From: Cohnella sp. CFH 77786
GTDB taxonomy: Bacteria; Bacillota; Bacilli; Paenibacillales; Paenibacillaceae
Direction: 5' to 3'
Assembly (NCBI RefSeq): GCF_019400745.1
Contig: NZ_WJIB01000008.1
Coordinates: 1-64,000, forward strand
DNA length: 64,000 nucleotides
The notes beneath the pieces were generated by a model. It did not search any database. It had not been told where the DNA came from and was given only the letters and a program-made list of their open reading frames with translations. Both the position numbers and the translations under genes were made by a program. Below, piece by piece: positions 34,446-42,462 of the stretch; position 1 is the stretch's first letter; each line of letters starts with the position of its first letter.

Positions 34446-35534
34446 TTACCCGTTGCGCCGCTTGAACTCGTCCATGAATTCGACGAGCGCGCGGACGCTG
34501 TCCGCCGGGACCGCGTTATAGATGGATGCCCGCAGGCCGCCCACGTCGCGATGTCCTTTGAGACCGACGAAGCCGGCCTCCTCCGATTCCTTGACGAAAC
34601 GCTTCTCGAGCTCTTCGTTCTCCATCCGGAACGTCACGTTCATGATCGAGCGGCTATCCAGACTGGAGCAACCCCGGTAGAAGCCGCCGCTGCGGTCGAT
34701 CGCGCCGTACAAAAGCTGGGCTTTCTCCTGGTTGATCCGTTCCATCGCCTCGGCGCCGCCCTTCGATTTGACCCATTTCAGCACGAGGTTCACCATGTAG
34801 ACGGCGAAAGTCGGCGGCGTGTTGTACAGCGAATCGCTCTTGGCATGGGTCGCGTACTGCAGCATCGTCGGCACCGCGTGCGCGGGCGGCGCGAGCAGAT
34901 CCTCGCGGATGATGACGATCGTGACGCCGGACGGACCGAGGTTTTTCTGGGCTCCGGCATAGATCAGGCCGAATTGGGAAACGTTCAAGGGACGGCACAA
35001 AATGTCGCTGGACAGATCGCCTACGAGCGGAACCGAACCGGTATCCGGATAGGCCTGCCATTGCGTTCCTCCGATCGTCTCATTACTCGTCAGATGCACG
35101 TACGCGGCGCCTTCCGGAACGGCAAGTTCGCTTGCGGCGGGAATCCGCATGAAGCCGTCGGCTTCCGTCGTCGCGGCGATCGTCACGTCACCGAACATTT
35201 TCGCTTCCTTGATCGCCTTCGCGGCCCACGCCCCCGTATGAACGTAAGCCGCTTTGCGGCCCGGAGACAGCAGGTTCATCGGCACCATGGCGAACTGCGT
35301 GCTGGCGCCGCCCTGCAAGAACAGGACCTTGTAGCCGTCCGGAATGGACAGCAGCTCCCGGAGCAGCTTCTCGGTCTCGTAATGTACGCCTTCGTACGTT
35401 TTTCCGCGGTGCGACATCTCCATGAGAGACATGCCCGTCCCCTCGAAATCGACGAATTGTTCCTGCGCCTGCCGCAATACTTCCAGCGGAAGCGCGGCGG
35501 GTCCGGCGTTGAAATTGTAGGCGCGGCTCTCCAT
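34446..35534 (-). CDS. serC: Phosphoserine aminotransferase SerC
   Basis: A 362-aa PLP enzyme converting 3-phosphohydroxypyruvate plus glutamate to 3-phosphoserine in serine synthesis. Family features: YNFNAGPAALPLEVLRQAQE at the start, HRGKTYEGV, FLQGGASTQFAMVPMNLL, and the PLP Lys in LIYAGAQKNLGPSG. Near the end, GLKGHRDVGGLRASIYNAVP is diagnostic. ATG 35534 is chosen because the family N-terminus begins there and GAAGGTGGG lies upstream; a longer open frame exists. It is divergent from thpR. Confidence 0.96.
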   Translation of the reverse strand: MESRAYNFNAGPAALPLEVLRQAQEQFVDFEGTGMSLMEMSHRGKTYEGVHYETEKLLRELLSIPDGYKVLFLQGGASTQFAMVPMNLLSPGRKAAYVHTGAWAAKAIKEAKMFGDVTIAATTEADGFMRIPAASELAVPEGAAYVHLTSNETIGGTQWQAYPDTGSVPLVGDLSSDILCRPLNVSQFGLIYAGAQKNLGPSGVTIVIIREDLLAPPAHAVPTMLQYATHAKSDSLYNTPPTFAVYMVNLVLKWVKSKGGAEAMERINQEKAQLLYGAIDRSGGFYRGCSSLDSRSIMNVTFRMENEELEKRFVKESEEAGFVGLKGHRDVGGLRASIYNAVPADSVRALVEFMDEFKRRNG

Positions 35535-35661
35535 GACATTCCCACCTTCGTTTATAATCATGATAGGCCTATCATAACAAAGGGGGAGATACGGGAGCAA
35601 CCACAAAAAGGCCCTTTTTCATCGAAAGTGAGTTTATTTCCGAACGAAAGGTGAAATTCTC

Positions 35662-36252
35662 ATGAATAACTTTCGTATTTTCATCGGTATTGCTCTTTCT
35701 CCCTCCGTAACCGGCCGGCTCGCCCCCGCGATGAACCGAATGTCTTCCGTCCTGCCCTTCCGGACTTGGACGCATCCGGACGATCTGCACGTCACGCTGC
35801 ACTTCCTCGGGGACACGCCGGGCGACAGGCTGAGCGCGATCCGCCGTACCCTGGAGGAGGCGGCCGCGAACACCGTCCCCTTTCCCCTGGCGCTCAGCGG
35901 CCCGGGCACGTTCGGTCCGCCCGCGGCTCCCCGCATCCTGTGGCTGGGCCTGAACGAGATTTCCTCGCCCGGCGCTTTGGCACGGCTTCATGCCGCGCTC
36001 GCGCCCGGGCTGCTTGAGGCCGGCTGCCGGCTGGAGGACCGGCCGTTCCGCCCCCACGTCACGCTGGCACGGAACGGCGGGCCCGGATGCAGCCGCCAAT
36101 CGATTGAAGCCGCATGGCATTCCGCGATCGCGAAAGAAGAAGCCGTCATGCCGCTGACATGGACGGCCGACCGGGTGACGCTGTTTCTCTCGCACCTCGG
36201 ACGGCGTCCCAGCTACGAACGATTGCACGAATTCCCATTGCAGCTAACATAA
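35662..36252 (+). CDS. thpR: RNA 2',3'-cyclic phosphodiesterase ThpR
   Basis: A 196-aa member of the 2H phosphoesterase family (older name LigT, 2'-5' RNA ligase). Both H-x-T-x motifs are present: HVTLHFLGD at about 45 and HVTLARN at about 135, within the typical start RIFIGIALSP. It opens 2',3'-cyclic phosphates to 2'-phosphates on RNA; the in vivo substrate is uncertain. CGAAAGGTG precedes the ATG. It is convergent with the glutaminase-like gene, 62 bases apart. Confidence 0.92.
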   Translation: MNNFRIFIGIALSPSVTGRLAPAMNRMSSVLPFRTWTHPDDLHVTLHFLGDTPGDRLSAIRRTLEEAAANTVPFPLALSGPGTFGPPAAPRILWLGLNEISSPGALARLHAALAPGLLEAGCRLEDRPFRPHVTLARNGGPGCSRQSIEAAWHSAIAKEEAVMPLTWTADRVTLFLSHLGRRPSYERLHEFPLQLT

Positions 36253-36314
36253 CGCCAACCCGTTCTTTGCGGCCGGGCATCGTCAGACGTTTCCCGGATC
36301 CTCAGCTCCGAGCG

Positions 36315-37016
36315 TTACGAAACCTGGGCCGCCGCGCGCAGGAAGGCTTTGATCAAGGGATGGACGATCGCTTTGAAAGCGGATCGTTCCGGCTGGTAGA
36401 GCGCCCCTGCATAGAAAGGATGCGAGACCAGCTCCGCCAATCGGGCTTCCCCGTTGCCGTCGACACCGGTCACCCGCATGTCTCCTCGCTCGAACAGATG
36501 GCGGAATTCGGGATTCAGGCCGTAGTTGCAAATGCCGTATTGCTCCTTGATCTCGTTCGTGCCGTAGACCTCCGCCATTTTCGACCCCGGAACGAGCCGG
36601 AACGCATGCGTTTGCTCGCTCACCGAACAGGACAGAGGGGTTACCAGCTTGAGCTCGGCGTCCGGATTCGATTCGGCGTGGTCGGCGAGCTTCAGGTCAA
36701 GGACGTTCCTTGCGTATTCGATGAGCATGTGCTGATAGCCGCCGCATGTGCCGAGGAACGGTATCCGCCGCTCCCGCGCGAAGCGGATGGCGTTCAACGC
36801 GCCTTCCATGCTCTCGTACGGCGTAGCCGGTACGGCCCAGAGCGCATGGTATTCCCTCAATTTCCGTTCCGCGGCCCGTTCAAGCGACGGCGTCGCCAGC
36901 CATTCGATCTCGAATGGGACGGAGATTGCGTTTGCCGCCAACTCAATTGCTTTCGGTATCGCCACGTGCGCCTTCACTTCCGGCTTGTAATCGCCGATTA
37001 GCCCGACCCGGATCAA
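36315..37016 (-). CDS. CTP synthase C-terminal-like glutaminase protein
   Basis: A 233-aa stand-alone relative of the class I glutamine amidotransferase domain of CTP synthase, without the synthetase domain. The nucleophile loop is kept (PFLGTCGGYQHMLIEYARNV, Cys in GTCGG), but at the catalytic His-x-Glu the sequence is LYQPERSAF, that is Gln in place of His before the Pro-Glu. Ammonia release is therefore doubtful. The start is taken as TTG 37016 because GGGAGG lies 9 bases upstream and the protein then begins IRVGLIGDYKPEVKAH; the longer frame from 37043 lacks a site. The function is unknown. Confidence 0.75.
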   Translation of the reverse strand: MIRVGLIGDYKPEVKAHVAIPKAIELAANAISVPFEIEWLATPSLERAAERKLREYHALWAVPATPYESMEGALNAIRFARERRIPFLGTCGGYQHMLIEYARNVLDLKLADHAESNPDAELKLVTPLSCSVSEQTHAFRLVPGSKMAEVYGTNEIKEQYGICNYGLNPEFRHLFERGDMRVTGVDGNGEARLAELVSHPFYAGALYQPERSAFKAIVHPLIKAFLRAAAQVS

Positions 37017-37121
37017 ATGCCTCACCCTCCCGTCATTTTTCAAGCGTCCATCGTATCACTTCATAAGGTCTGTGTAAACCATCATTTCGGTGATAAACGG
37101 AATGATAAGCTTAGTGCCCAA

Positions 37122-37217
37122 CCAAGTAAAACGGCTACGCCGTCCTTTTCGGACGGATAGACGTTTTATCGGAGGCGATTCAGAAAAAAGATGGCGGATT
37201 TTATACTTTCTGAATCA
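37122..37217. repeat. Dispersed structured repeat, copy 2 (about 96 bp)
   Basis: Second copy of the element at 6983-7077, in the same orientation and also intergenic. Here the outer stem TAAAACG/CGTTTTA is perfect, CCGTCC/GGACGG is unchanged, and the second hairpin has a 10-bp perfect stem GATTCAGAAA/TTTCTGAATC. It lies between the TTG-started glutaminase-like gene and queE. Confidence 0.8.
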
Positions 37218-37225
37218 TGAACGAA

Positions 37226-37251
37226 GGCCCATTCGCGATCGCGAACGGGCC
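37226..37251 (-). terminator. Hairpin downstream of queE
   Basis: GGCCCGTTCGCG pairs with CGCGAATGGGCC with one G/T pair and essentially no loop. It lies 8 bases past the queE stop, with TTCGTTC following on the minus strand, a weak T-tract. Confidence 0.6.
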
Positions 37252-37259
37252 CAGCATGA

Positions 37260-37985
37260 TCAAACCCCGCGCTTGTTGCCCCATAGCCAGGCATGCAGCT
37301 GCGGAAGCACGCGAACATTGCGCAGTTCCGCCGACGCCATCGCGCTTTCGACGAGCCATTCATACCGCCTCATGAGGCGCTCCAGCAGCCGCGACGAATC
37401 CCGCTCTTTCAGGTCGCCATTGCCGGCTTGCAGATAGAAGGGAACCCCCGGATAACGCCGATGCACGGCTGCGGCGTAACGGAAATCCGGCTCATCGAAC
37501 ACGACGACCTTCAGGCTGTTCTGCCGGCATCCCGCTTGCAGCCGCTCCACGATGCCGTCCAAAACGTCCCAATCCGTCGCCATGCCGGAGCTCGGCGGTT
37601 TGGGCGACAGCGTCAGCTCGTCGACGAGCAGGAACCAATCCTGCCACCGGCTGCCCTGCGTCTCCAAGGCGACCAGAACGCCTTCCCGATGGAGCAGGTC
37701 AATCAACTCCCCCAACCCGGGAAGCAGCGCGGGATTGCCTCCGGACAGCGTGACATGGTCAAACGCGTCTCCCCCCGTCCGACGCAGCTCCTCCATGATT
37801 TCATCCGCCGTCAGCATGCGGATTTCGTCTTTGCCCGAACCGTCCCACGTAAACGCGGAATCGCACCACGAGCACCGATAGTCGCAGCCTGCCGTCCGCA
37901 CGAACATGGTCTTCCGTCCGATGACCATCCCTTCTCCCTGCACGGTCGGCCCGAAAATCTCGATGACGGGGAACCGGTTAGACAC
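37260..37985 (-). CDS. queE: 7-carboxy-7-deazaguanine synthase QueE
   Basis: A 241-aa radical SAM enzyme that converts 6-carboxytetrahydropterin to 7-carboxy-7-deazaguanine for queuosine. The cluster motif is C-x3-C-x2-C (CDYRCSWCDSAFTWDG), preceded by FPVIEIFGPTVQGEGMVIG and followed by VTLSGGNPALL. The start is taken as GTG 37985, which overlaps the queD stop in GTGTCTAA and fits the family N-terminus; an ATG five codons upstream is an alternative. It is the last gene of the queC-queD-queE unit. Confidence 0.93.
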   Translation of the reverse strand: MSNRFPVIEIFGPTVQGEGMVIGRKTMFVRTAGCDYRCSWCDSAFTWDGSGKDEIRMLTADEIMEELRRTGGDAFDHVTLSGGNPALLPGLGELIDLLHREGVLVALETQGSRWQDWFLLVDELTLSPKPPSSGMATDWDVLDGIVERLQAGCRQNSLKVVVFDEPDFRYAAAVHRRYPGVPFYLQAGNGDLKERDSSRLLERLMRRYEWLVESAMASAELRNVRVLPQLHAWLWGNKRGV

Positions 37986-38424
37986 CGCGGGCACCCCCAT
38001 CGCCGGGGCGGTATACCACATAGCTGGTCGGCGTCTCCCGAAGGAAGATTTGCACGCACCGCGGCTTATTCGGCGTCCCGTCCAAATACGCCTGCACGAG
38101 TTCGCACAGCGTCCGGGCGACGTTCTCCGTCGTCGGGTAACGGTCGGGAGCATCGTCCCCGAACCAGGCTGCGTGCTCATTCAGCAGCGAATGGTCGAAA
38201 CGGTCGTGAATCAATTTTTTGATCTCCGAAAAATTGACGAGAAATCCGCTCCCGTCCAGCTCGTCTCCGGCGATCGTCACGTTGGCGAAATAGGTGTGTC
38301 CATGCATGCTGGCGCATTGCCCCGCGCTGTCGGAAGGCACATAGTGGGCGGCGGCGAACTGCAGGTCCTTATTCAGCTCGTAACGGTACGGATGCGAAAC
38401 CTGCGGATAGATCTGCTGGATCAT
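37978..38424 (-). CDS. queD: 6-carboxytetrahydropterin synthase QueD
   Basis: A 148-aa PTPS-family enzyme that turns dihydroneopterin triphosphate into 6-carboxytetrahydropterin. Zinc-binding and catalytic residues are visible: His in [10 protein letters not shown], Cys and HGH in [17 protein letters not shown], then [20 protein letters not shown] and [13 protein letters not shown] 38424 overlaps the queC stop (ATGA), and GGAGGCGTACGGTT precedes it, so translation is coupled. Confidence 0.95.
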   Translation of the reverse strand: MIQQIYPQVSHPYRYELNKDLQFAAAHYVPSDSAGQCASMHGHTYFANVTIAGDELDGSGFLVNFSEIKKLIHDRFDHSLLNEHAAWFGDDAPDRYPTTENVARTLCELVQAYLDGTPNKPRCVQIFLRETPTSYVVYRPGDGGARGV

Positions 38425-39086
38425 AACCGTACGCCTCCGCGTTTGGCCGTTTCGTACTCCCGCAGCCCTTTCTCGCGCAGCCGGCAGGCCGGACATTCTC
38501 CGCAGCCGCCCGCGACGATGCCTTCGTAGCAGGTAAGCGTGTTGTCGCGTACGTATTCGTAGGCGCCCAAATCGTCCGCAAGCTGCCACGTTTGCGCCTT
38601 TGACAGCCACATGAGCGGCGTGTCGATGACGAATTCGTAATCCATCGCCAAATTCAGCGTGACGTTAAGCGATTTGATGAAAACGTCCCGGCAATCCGGG
38701 TACCCGCTGAAATCCGTCTGGCAGACGCCGGTCACGATATGCCGCGCCCCCGCTTGTTTGGCGAACACGGCCGCGAACGAAAGGAACAGCAAGTTGCGCC
38801 CGTCTACGAAGGTCGAAGGCAGTTCCCCCTCCTTATGTTCGATCGCGATGTCGGATCTTGTCAGCGCGTTCGGAGCCAACTGGCCGAGCATCGACATGTC
38901 GAGCACCCGATGCGGCACGTTCAGCTCTTTCGCGATCCGCACGGCACACTCCAATTCCCGCCGGTGGCGTTGACCGTAATCGAACGTAATGGCCCCCACT
39001 CCCGCGAAGCGCTCCAAGGCCCAGTAGAGACACGTCGTGCTGTCCTGTCCTCCGCTGAAGACGACGACGGCTTTTTCGGATTTCAT
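38421..39086 (-). CDS. queC: 7-cyano-7-deazaguanine synthase QueC
   Basis: A 221-aa ATP-dependent amidase/nitrile-forming enzyme producing preQ0. The PP-loop is [20 protein letters not shown] and the C-terminal zinc site is formed by C-x7-C-x2-C-x2-C in [31 protein letters not shown] precedes ATG 39086. It is the first gene of the queCDE unit, downstream of a preQ1 riboswitch and terminator, so it should be expressed when preQ1 is scarce. Confidence 0.96.
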   Translation of the reverse strand: MKSEKAVVVFSGGQDSTTCLYWALERFAGVGAITFDYGQRHRRELECAVRIAKELNVPHRVLDMSMLGQLAPNALTRSDIAIEHKEGELPSTFVDGRNLLFLSFAAVFAKQAGARHIVTGVCQTDFSGYPDCRDVFIKSLNVTLNLAMDYEFVIDTPLMWLSKAQTWQLADDLGAYEYVRDNTLTCYEGIVAGGCGECPACRLREKGLREYETAKRGGVRL

Positions 39087-39108
39087 CCCCATATTCCTCC
39101 ATGTCATG

Positions 39109-39133
39109 AAAAAACGGCACCAAGGAGGCGCCG
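39109..39133 (-). terminator. Attenuator terminator of the queCDE leader
   Basis: CGGCGCC pairs with GGTGCCG (one G/U pair, 5-base loop), followed on the minus strand by TTTTTTC. It starts 6 bases after the preQ1 aptamer, so ligand binding should favour it and stop transcription before queC. Confidence 0.88.
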
Positions 39134-39138
39134 CTTTT

Positions 39139-39174
39139 CCTTAGTTTTTTATAGAGGGTTTGTCTAGAACCTCT
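39139..39174 (-). ncRNA. PreQ1-I riboswitch aptamer
   Basis: The minus strand reads AGAGGTTCTAG then ACAAACCCTCT and ATAAAAAACTAAGG, which matches the B. subtilis queC preQ1 class I aptamer almost base for base: AGAGG/CCTCT hairpin, A-rich tail and the CTAAGG that forms the pseudoknot. A terminator follows at once. It is placed directly upstream of queC. Confidence 0.96.
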
Positions 39175-39328
39175 CCCGGACGCGCCGGCTTGATGCCGCC
39201 CCGCCCGGATTTGTATGCGATTGCTTTCATTGTAGCAACGAACCGGCTTTGGGAGCAACCCTTTTCGTCGCGTGGAGGCGAACCGGATTCTTCCGGACAC
39301 GTAAAAAAATTCGGCGCGGCTCCGTGTG

Positions 39329-39691
39329 TTACCCTTTTAAAATGAACTCGTTGCCGTCTTCGTCCTGGAACCGCGCGTAAGTGCCCCAGGGCATCGCGTT
39401 CGGCTCCTCCAGGAACTTGACGCCCGCCGATTTCATGCGCTCGAACGTCCCTTGGATATCGTCGCACAGGAACACGATGGAAGCCTTCATCTCTTCCGAG
39501 GCGGCCATCATCATTTTCGGGTAAATGACCAGGCAGGACTGGGCTCCCGGCGGCGCCACCTCGATCCAGCTCGCTTCCGGCGTCATCGGCGTCTCCCTGC
39601 GCAGCTCGAAGCCCGCTTTCTCCGTCCAGAACGTTTTCGCTTTCTGCTGGTCATCCACATATACCGCTACGGTGCCGATTTGCGTAATCAC
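39329..39691 (-). CDS. VOC family protein (glyoxalase/bleomycin resistance fold)
   Basis: A 120-aa single VOC module: IGTVAVYVDDQQKAKTFWTE, then ASWIEVAPPGAQSCLVIYPK and GTYARFQDEDGNEFIL, the last strand with the usual metal-ligand Glu. It probably forms a dimer; the substrate is unknown. The start is GTG with GGAGGAGAG upstream. It precedes and may be co-transcribed from the AraC-family gene upstream (51-base gap, same strand). Confidence 0.85.
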   Translation of the reverse strand: MITQIGTVAVYVDDQQKAKTFWTEKAGFELRRETPMTPEASWIEVAPPGAQSCLVIYPKMMMAASEEMKASIVFLCDDIQGTFERMKSAGVKFLEEPNAMPWGTYARFQDEDGNEFILKG

Positions 39692-39742
39692 GAGTCCATC
39701 TCTCCTCCGTTGTTTCGGTACCCGATTGGGCGAACGACTTCA

Positions 39743-40600
39743 TTATGTCCGATCCGCGGGTTCGAAATCTTGTACGAAAACGACATCCTCGGGATCCGCA
39801 AGCCGGCCGTCCCTTCTATTCCGAAACCGGCGTTGGAACGATTTGGGCGTCATGCCGAAATAACGGACGAATGCTTTGGAGAAATGCGGGTAATCGTAAT
39901 AGCCGCAGCGATACGCGACTTCCATAAGCTCCGTCTCCGGATGGAAAAAAAGCGTTTGACGCGCCTCGTTAAAGCGGTAGATTTGCCACAGCTGCTTGGG
40001 CGGCAGGCCGATTTCTTCCTGGAACTTGCGTTCGAGCTGCCTGATCGACCAGCCGGCGTTTTCCGCCCATTCTTGGATCGTAAGCCCGCCGGTCGGCTTC
40101 TCGAGGAACGCGGCCAGCTCCGCCAGCTGCTTGTCCCGAGGCCGGGCGTTGCTTTGCAGGCGCTCGCGCACCCAACCAGCAAGGCATTCCTGCGCTTCTT
40201 CGCGCGGCCCGGATTCAAGGTCGGAAGCCAGCTTGCCGGCCTCCTTGTCCGCGAACGCCGCGAGCGGAAGCAGCGCATCTTTCAAACGCCGCATCGAAAC
40301 GGGAAACAGACGCGCGAATCCCCATGCCTGCAGTCGGATGCCGTACAGCCGGAGCCTTCCGTTCGCCTGCAGCTCCACCGGCCTCGTCAGCGGCCCGATC
40401 ACGAAAAACGCCGGCAGCACGCGATCCCCGTCCGAAGCGACCCGGTATCGGGCTCCGAAGGTAAACAGCACCTCCACCCGGCCGTCCGGCCACACGGTTT
40501 CGCTGCCTTCCGCTCCTTCTCCGTACGTTTTGTCCATGTGCCAGAAGCATTTGACGACGTCCTTCAAATCCTCCGGCGGTTCCCACTCGCGGTAAGACAA
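39743..40600 (-). CDS. AraC family transcriptional regulator
   Basis: A 285-aa regulator. The N-terminal 110 residues (CFWHMDKTYGEGAEGSETVWPDGRVEVLFTFG in two pieces) match the DUF6597-type sensor seen in many AraC proteins; the C-terminal 100 residues carry two helix-turn-helix motifs, IQEWAENAGWSIRQLERKFQ and MEVAYRCGYYDYPHFSKAFV ending GMTPKSFQRRF. The start is TTG with AAGGAGG 10 bases upstream. The VOC gene downstream is a plausible target. The effector is unknown. Confidence 0.9.
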   Translation of the reverse strand: MSYREWEPPEDLKDVVKCFWHMDKTYGEGAEGSETVWPDGRVEVLFTFGARYRVASDGDRVLPAFFVIGPLTRPVELQANGRLRLYGIRLQAWGFARLFPVSMRRLKDALLPLAAFADKEAGKLASDLESGPREEAQECLAGWVRERLQSNARPRDKQLAELAAFLEKPTGGLTIQEWAENAGWSIRQLERKFQEEIGLPPKQLWQIYRFNEARQTLFFHPETELMEVAYRCGYYDYPHFSKAFVRYFGMTPKSFQRRFRNRRDGRLADPEDVVFVQDFEPADRT

Positions 40601-40674
40601 GAGGTTGATCCCTCCTTGGCCTGTGATTCCATCTTACCACCGGCAAGCCCGGGAAGCACGTCCCGAAACGCGAA

Positions 40675-40705
40675 GAAGGGATCCGCCGCACGGGCGAATC
40701 CCTTC
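40675..40705 (-). terminator. Hairpin downstream of glnA
   Basis: GAAGGGATTC pairs with G-ATCCCTTC around a G+C-rich loop, 23 bases past the glnA stop; TTCTTCG follows on the minus strand. Confidence 0.55.
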
Positions 40706-40727
40706 GGTAAGAGCTCTATGACGACGA

Positions 40728-42152
40728 TTAGCAGTCGAAGTACAGACCGTACTCGTGCGGATGCGGGCGGATCGAAACGGCTTTCGCTTCGGCGCGTTTG
40801 AACGCCACGTAGTTGTCGATGAATTCCTTGGTGAAGACGCCGCCTTCGGTGAGGAAGTCGGAATCCGCTTCGAGAGCGTCAAGCGCTTCGTCCAGGCTGC
40901 CCGGAACGCTGCGGATTTCTTTCTTCTCTTCGTCGGACAGCTCGTAGATGTTCGTATCGAACGGACCGTAGCCGAGCGCTTTCGGATCGATTTTGCGCTT
41001 GATGCCGTCCAGGCCGGCAAGCAGCATCGCGGCGAATGCGAGGTACGGGTTGGCCGTGGAGTCCGGCGTGCGGAACTCGATGCGGCAGCCTTTCGGCGTA
41101 ACGGCCGCGACCGGAATGCGGACCGCCGCGGAACGGTTGCCCTTCGAGAACACGAGGTTAACCGGCGCTTCGTAACCCGGAACGAGACGTTTGAACGAGT
41201 TCGTGGACGGGTTCGTGATCGCGATCAGGGCCGGGGCATGGTACAGGATGCCGCCGATGTAGTTCAGAGCCAGCTGGCTCAGGTTGGCGTAAGCGCCTTT
41301 CTCGTAGAAGAGCGGCTCGCCTTCGTTGAAGATCGATTGGTGAACGTGCATCCCGCTTCCGTTGTCGCCGAAGAGCGGCTTCGGCATGAACGTCGCGACT
41401 TTGCCGTATTGGCGAGCTACGTTGTGGATGATATATTTGTACTTCATCAGGTTATCGGCGGTTTTGGTCAGCGTGTCGAAGCGGAAGTTGATTTCCGCTT
41501 GGCCGGCCGTCGCCACTTCGTGGTGGTGACGCTCGACGCGCAGGCCGGATTCCTGCATCAGGCGAACCATTTCGCTGCGGATGTCTTGCTGGGAGTCGGT
41601 CGGAGCAACCGGCACGTATCCGCCTTTGACGCGGACTTTGAATGCAAGGTTGCCGCCTTCTTCTTTGCGGTTCGTGTTCCAAGCCGCTTCTTCGGAGTCG
41701 ACGAAGAAGGAAGAAGAGTTCATCGTGCTTTCGTAGCGCACGTCGTCGAAAATGAAGAATTCGGATTCCGGAGCGAAGAATGCAGCCGTGCCCACGCCGG
41801 ATTTTTGCAGGTATTCTTCGGCCTTCTGGGCGATCGAACGCGGGTCGCGCTCATAGCGCTCGCCGTCCGGCGTATAGATGTTACACATAACGACCAAGGT
41901 CGAATGCGCCGTGAACGGATCCACGTAAACGGATTCAGTGTCCGGCATCATGACCATGTCGGATTCTTCAATGCCGCGGAAACCCGGGATCGAGGAACCG
42001 TCGAAGGCTACGCCGTTGACGAAAGTATCCGCGTCCACTTCGGAAGCCGGCAGCGTGATGTGATGCGCTTGGCCTGCCAAGCTGATGAACCGGAAATCTA
42101 CGAATTCGATATTCTTTTCCTTGATGAGTTCCAACACTTTTTCAACAGCCAT
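40728..42152 (-). CDS. glnA: Glutamine synthetase type I, long form
   Basis: A 474-aa glutamine synthetase (glutamate + NH3 + ATP to glutamine). Family motifs: FVDFRFISLAGQAHHITLP, DGSSIPGF, APESEFFIFD, the ATP-site MPKPLFGDNGSGMHVHQSIF, and NPSTNSFKRLVPGYEAPVN. It is about 30 residues longer than B. subtilis GlnA (444 aa), and it has NIYELSDEEKKEI where the adenylylated Tyr of the enterobacterial GSI-beta type lies, so it looks like the beta subtype. GAGGAGGAAACACGAAA precedes the ATG. A TGTNA-N7-TNACA box and promoter lie upstream. Confidence 0.95.
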   Translation of the reverse strand: MAVEKVLELIKEKNIEFVDFRFISLAGQAHHITLPASEVDADTFVNGVAFDGSSIPGFRGIEESDMVMMPDTESVYVDPFTAHSTLVVMCNIYTPDGERYERDPRSIAQKAEEYLQKSGVGTAAFFAPESEFFIFDDVRYESTMNSSSFFVDSEEAAWNTNRKEEGGNLAFKVRVKGGYVPVAPTDSQQDIRSEMVRLMQESGLRVERHHHEVATAGQAEINFRFDTLTKTADNLMKYKYIIHNVARQYGKVATFMPKPLFGDNGSGMHVHQSIFNEGEPLFYEKGAYANLSQLALNYIGGILYHAPALIAITNPSTNSFKRLVPGYEAPVNLVFSKGNRSAAVRIPVAAVTPKGCRIEFRTPDSTANPYLAFAAMLLAGLDGIKRKIDPKALGYGPFDTNIYELSDEEKKEIRSVPGSLDEALDALEADSDFLTEGGVFTKEFIDNYVAFKRAEAKAVSIRPHPHEYGLYFDC

Positions 42153-42233
42153 TTTCGTGTTTCCTCCTCATTTCCGAACATTAGATATGATTTTTGGACG
42201 AAACGTTCAAGTTTTCACCCAACTATGTGGTCT

Positions 42234-42263
42234 ATTATAAATCTCCGATTTAGAGAGCGTCAA
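42234..42263 (-). promoter_or_regulatory. glnA promoter
   Basis: On the minus strand TTGACG and TATAAT are separated by 18 bases, ending about 81 bases before the glnA ATG. Transcription should start near 42227. Confidence 0.75.
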
Positions 42264-42291
42264 TAGCTATGTCAGGTATTTTTTATCGATA

Positions 42292-42308
42292 TGTTAGCAA
42301 TTCTTACA
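42292..42308. promoter_or_regulatory. GlnR/TnrA-type operator upstream of glnA
   Basis: TGTTAGCAATTCTTACA is an exact match to TGTNA-N7-TNACA, the box bound by GlnR and TnrA in Bacillales. Its centre is about 73 bases upstream of the predicted start site, more like an activating TnrA/GlnR position than the classical repressing one over the promoter. Confidence 0.8.
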
Positions 42309-42356
42309 CTCTTCATAAAAACTTCAAGATTGCCTGAAACCCGTCTCCCGGTCAAC

Positions 42357-42384
42357 GAAAAACGGCCTGCGGATGCAGACCGTT
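42357..42384 (-). terminator. Terminator of aroF
   Basis: AACGG-T-CTGC pairs with GCAG-G-CCGTT around a 4-base loop, followed by TTTTTCG on the minus strand. It lies 78 bases past the aroF stop; nothing else is seen in that gap. Confidence 0.8.
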
Positions 42385-42462
42385 CTGCGATTGGACGATA
42401 AGTTCGTTTGTTCGTGAATGGCCGAATGCGATCCTTCAGGAGAGAACGTCCCTCTTCGAAGT

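Noticed and set aside
37260..39107. Long N-terminal extensions of queE and queD
   Set aside because: The upstream residues are translations of the preceding overlapping genes in another frame; family alignments begin at the chosen starts.
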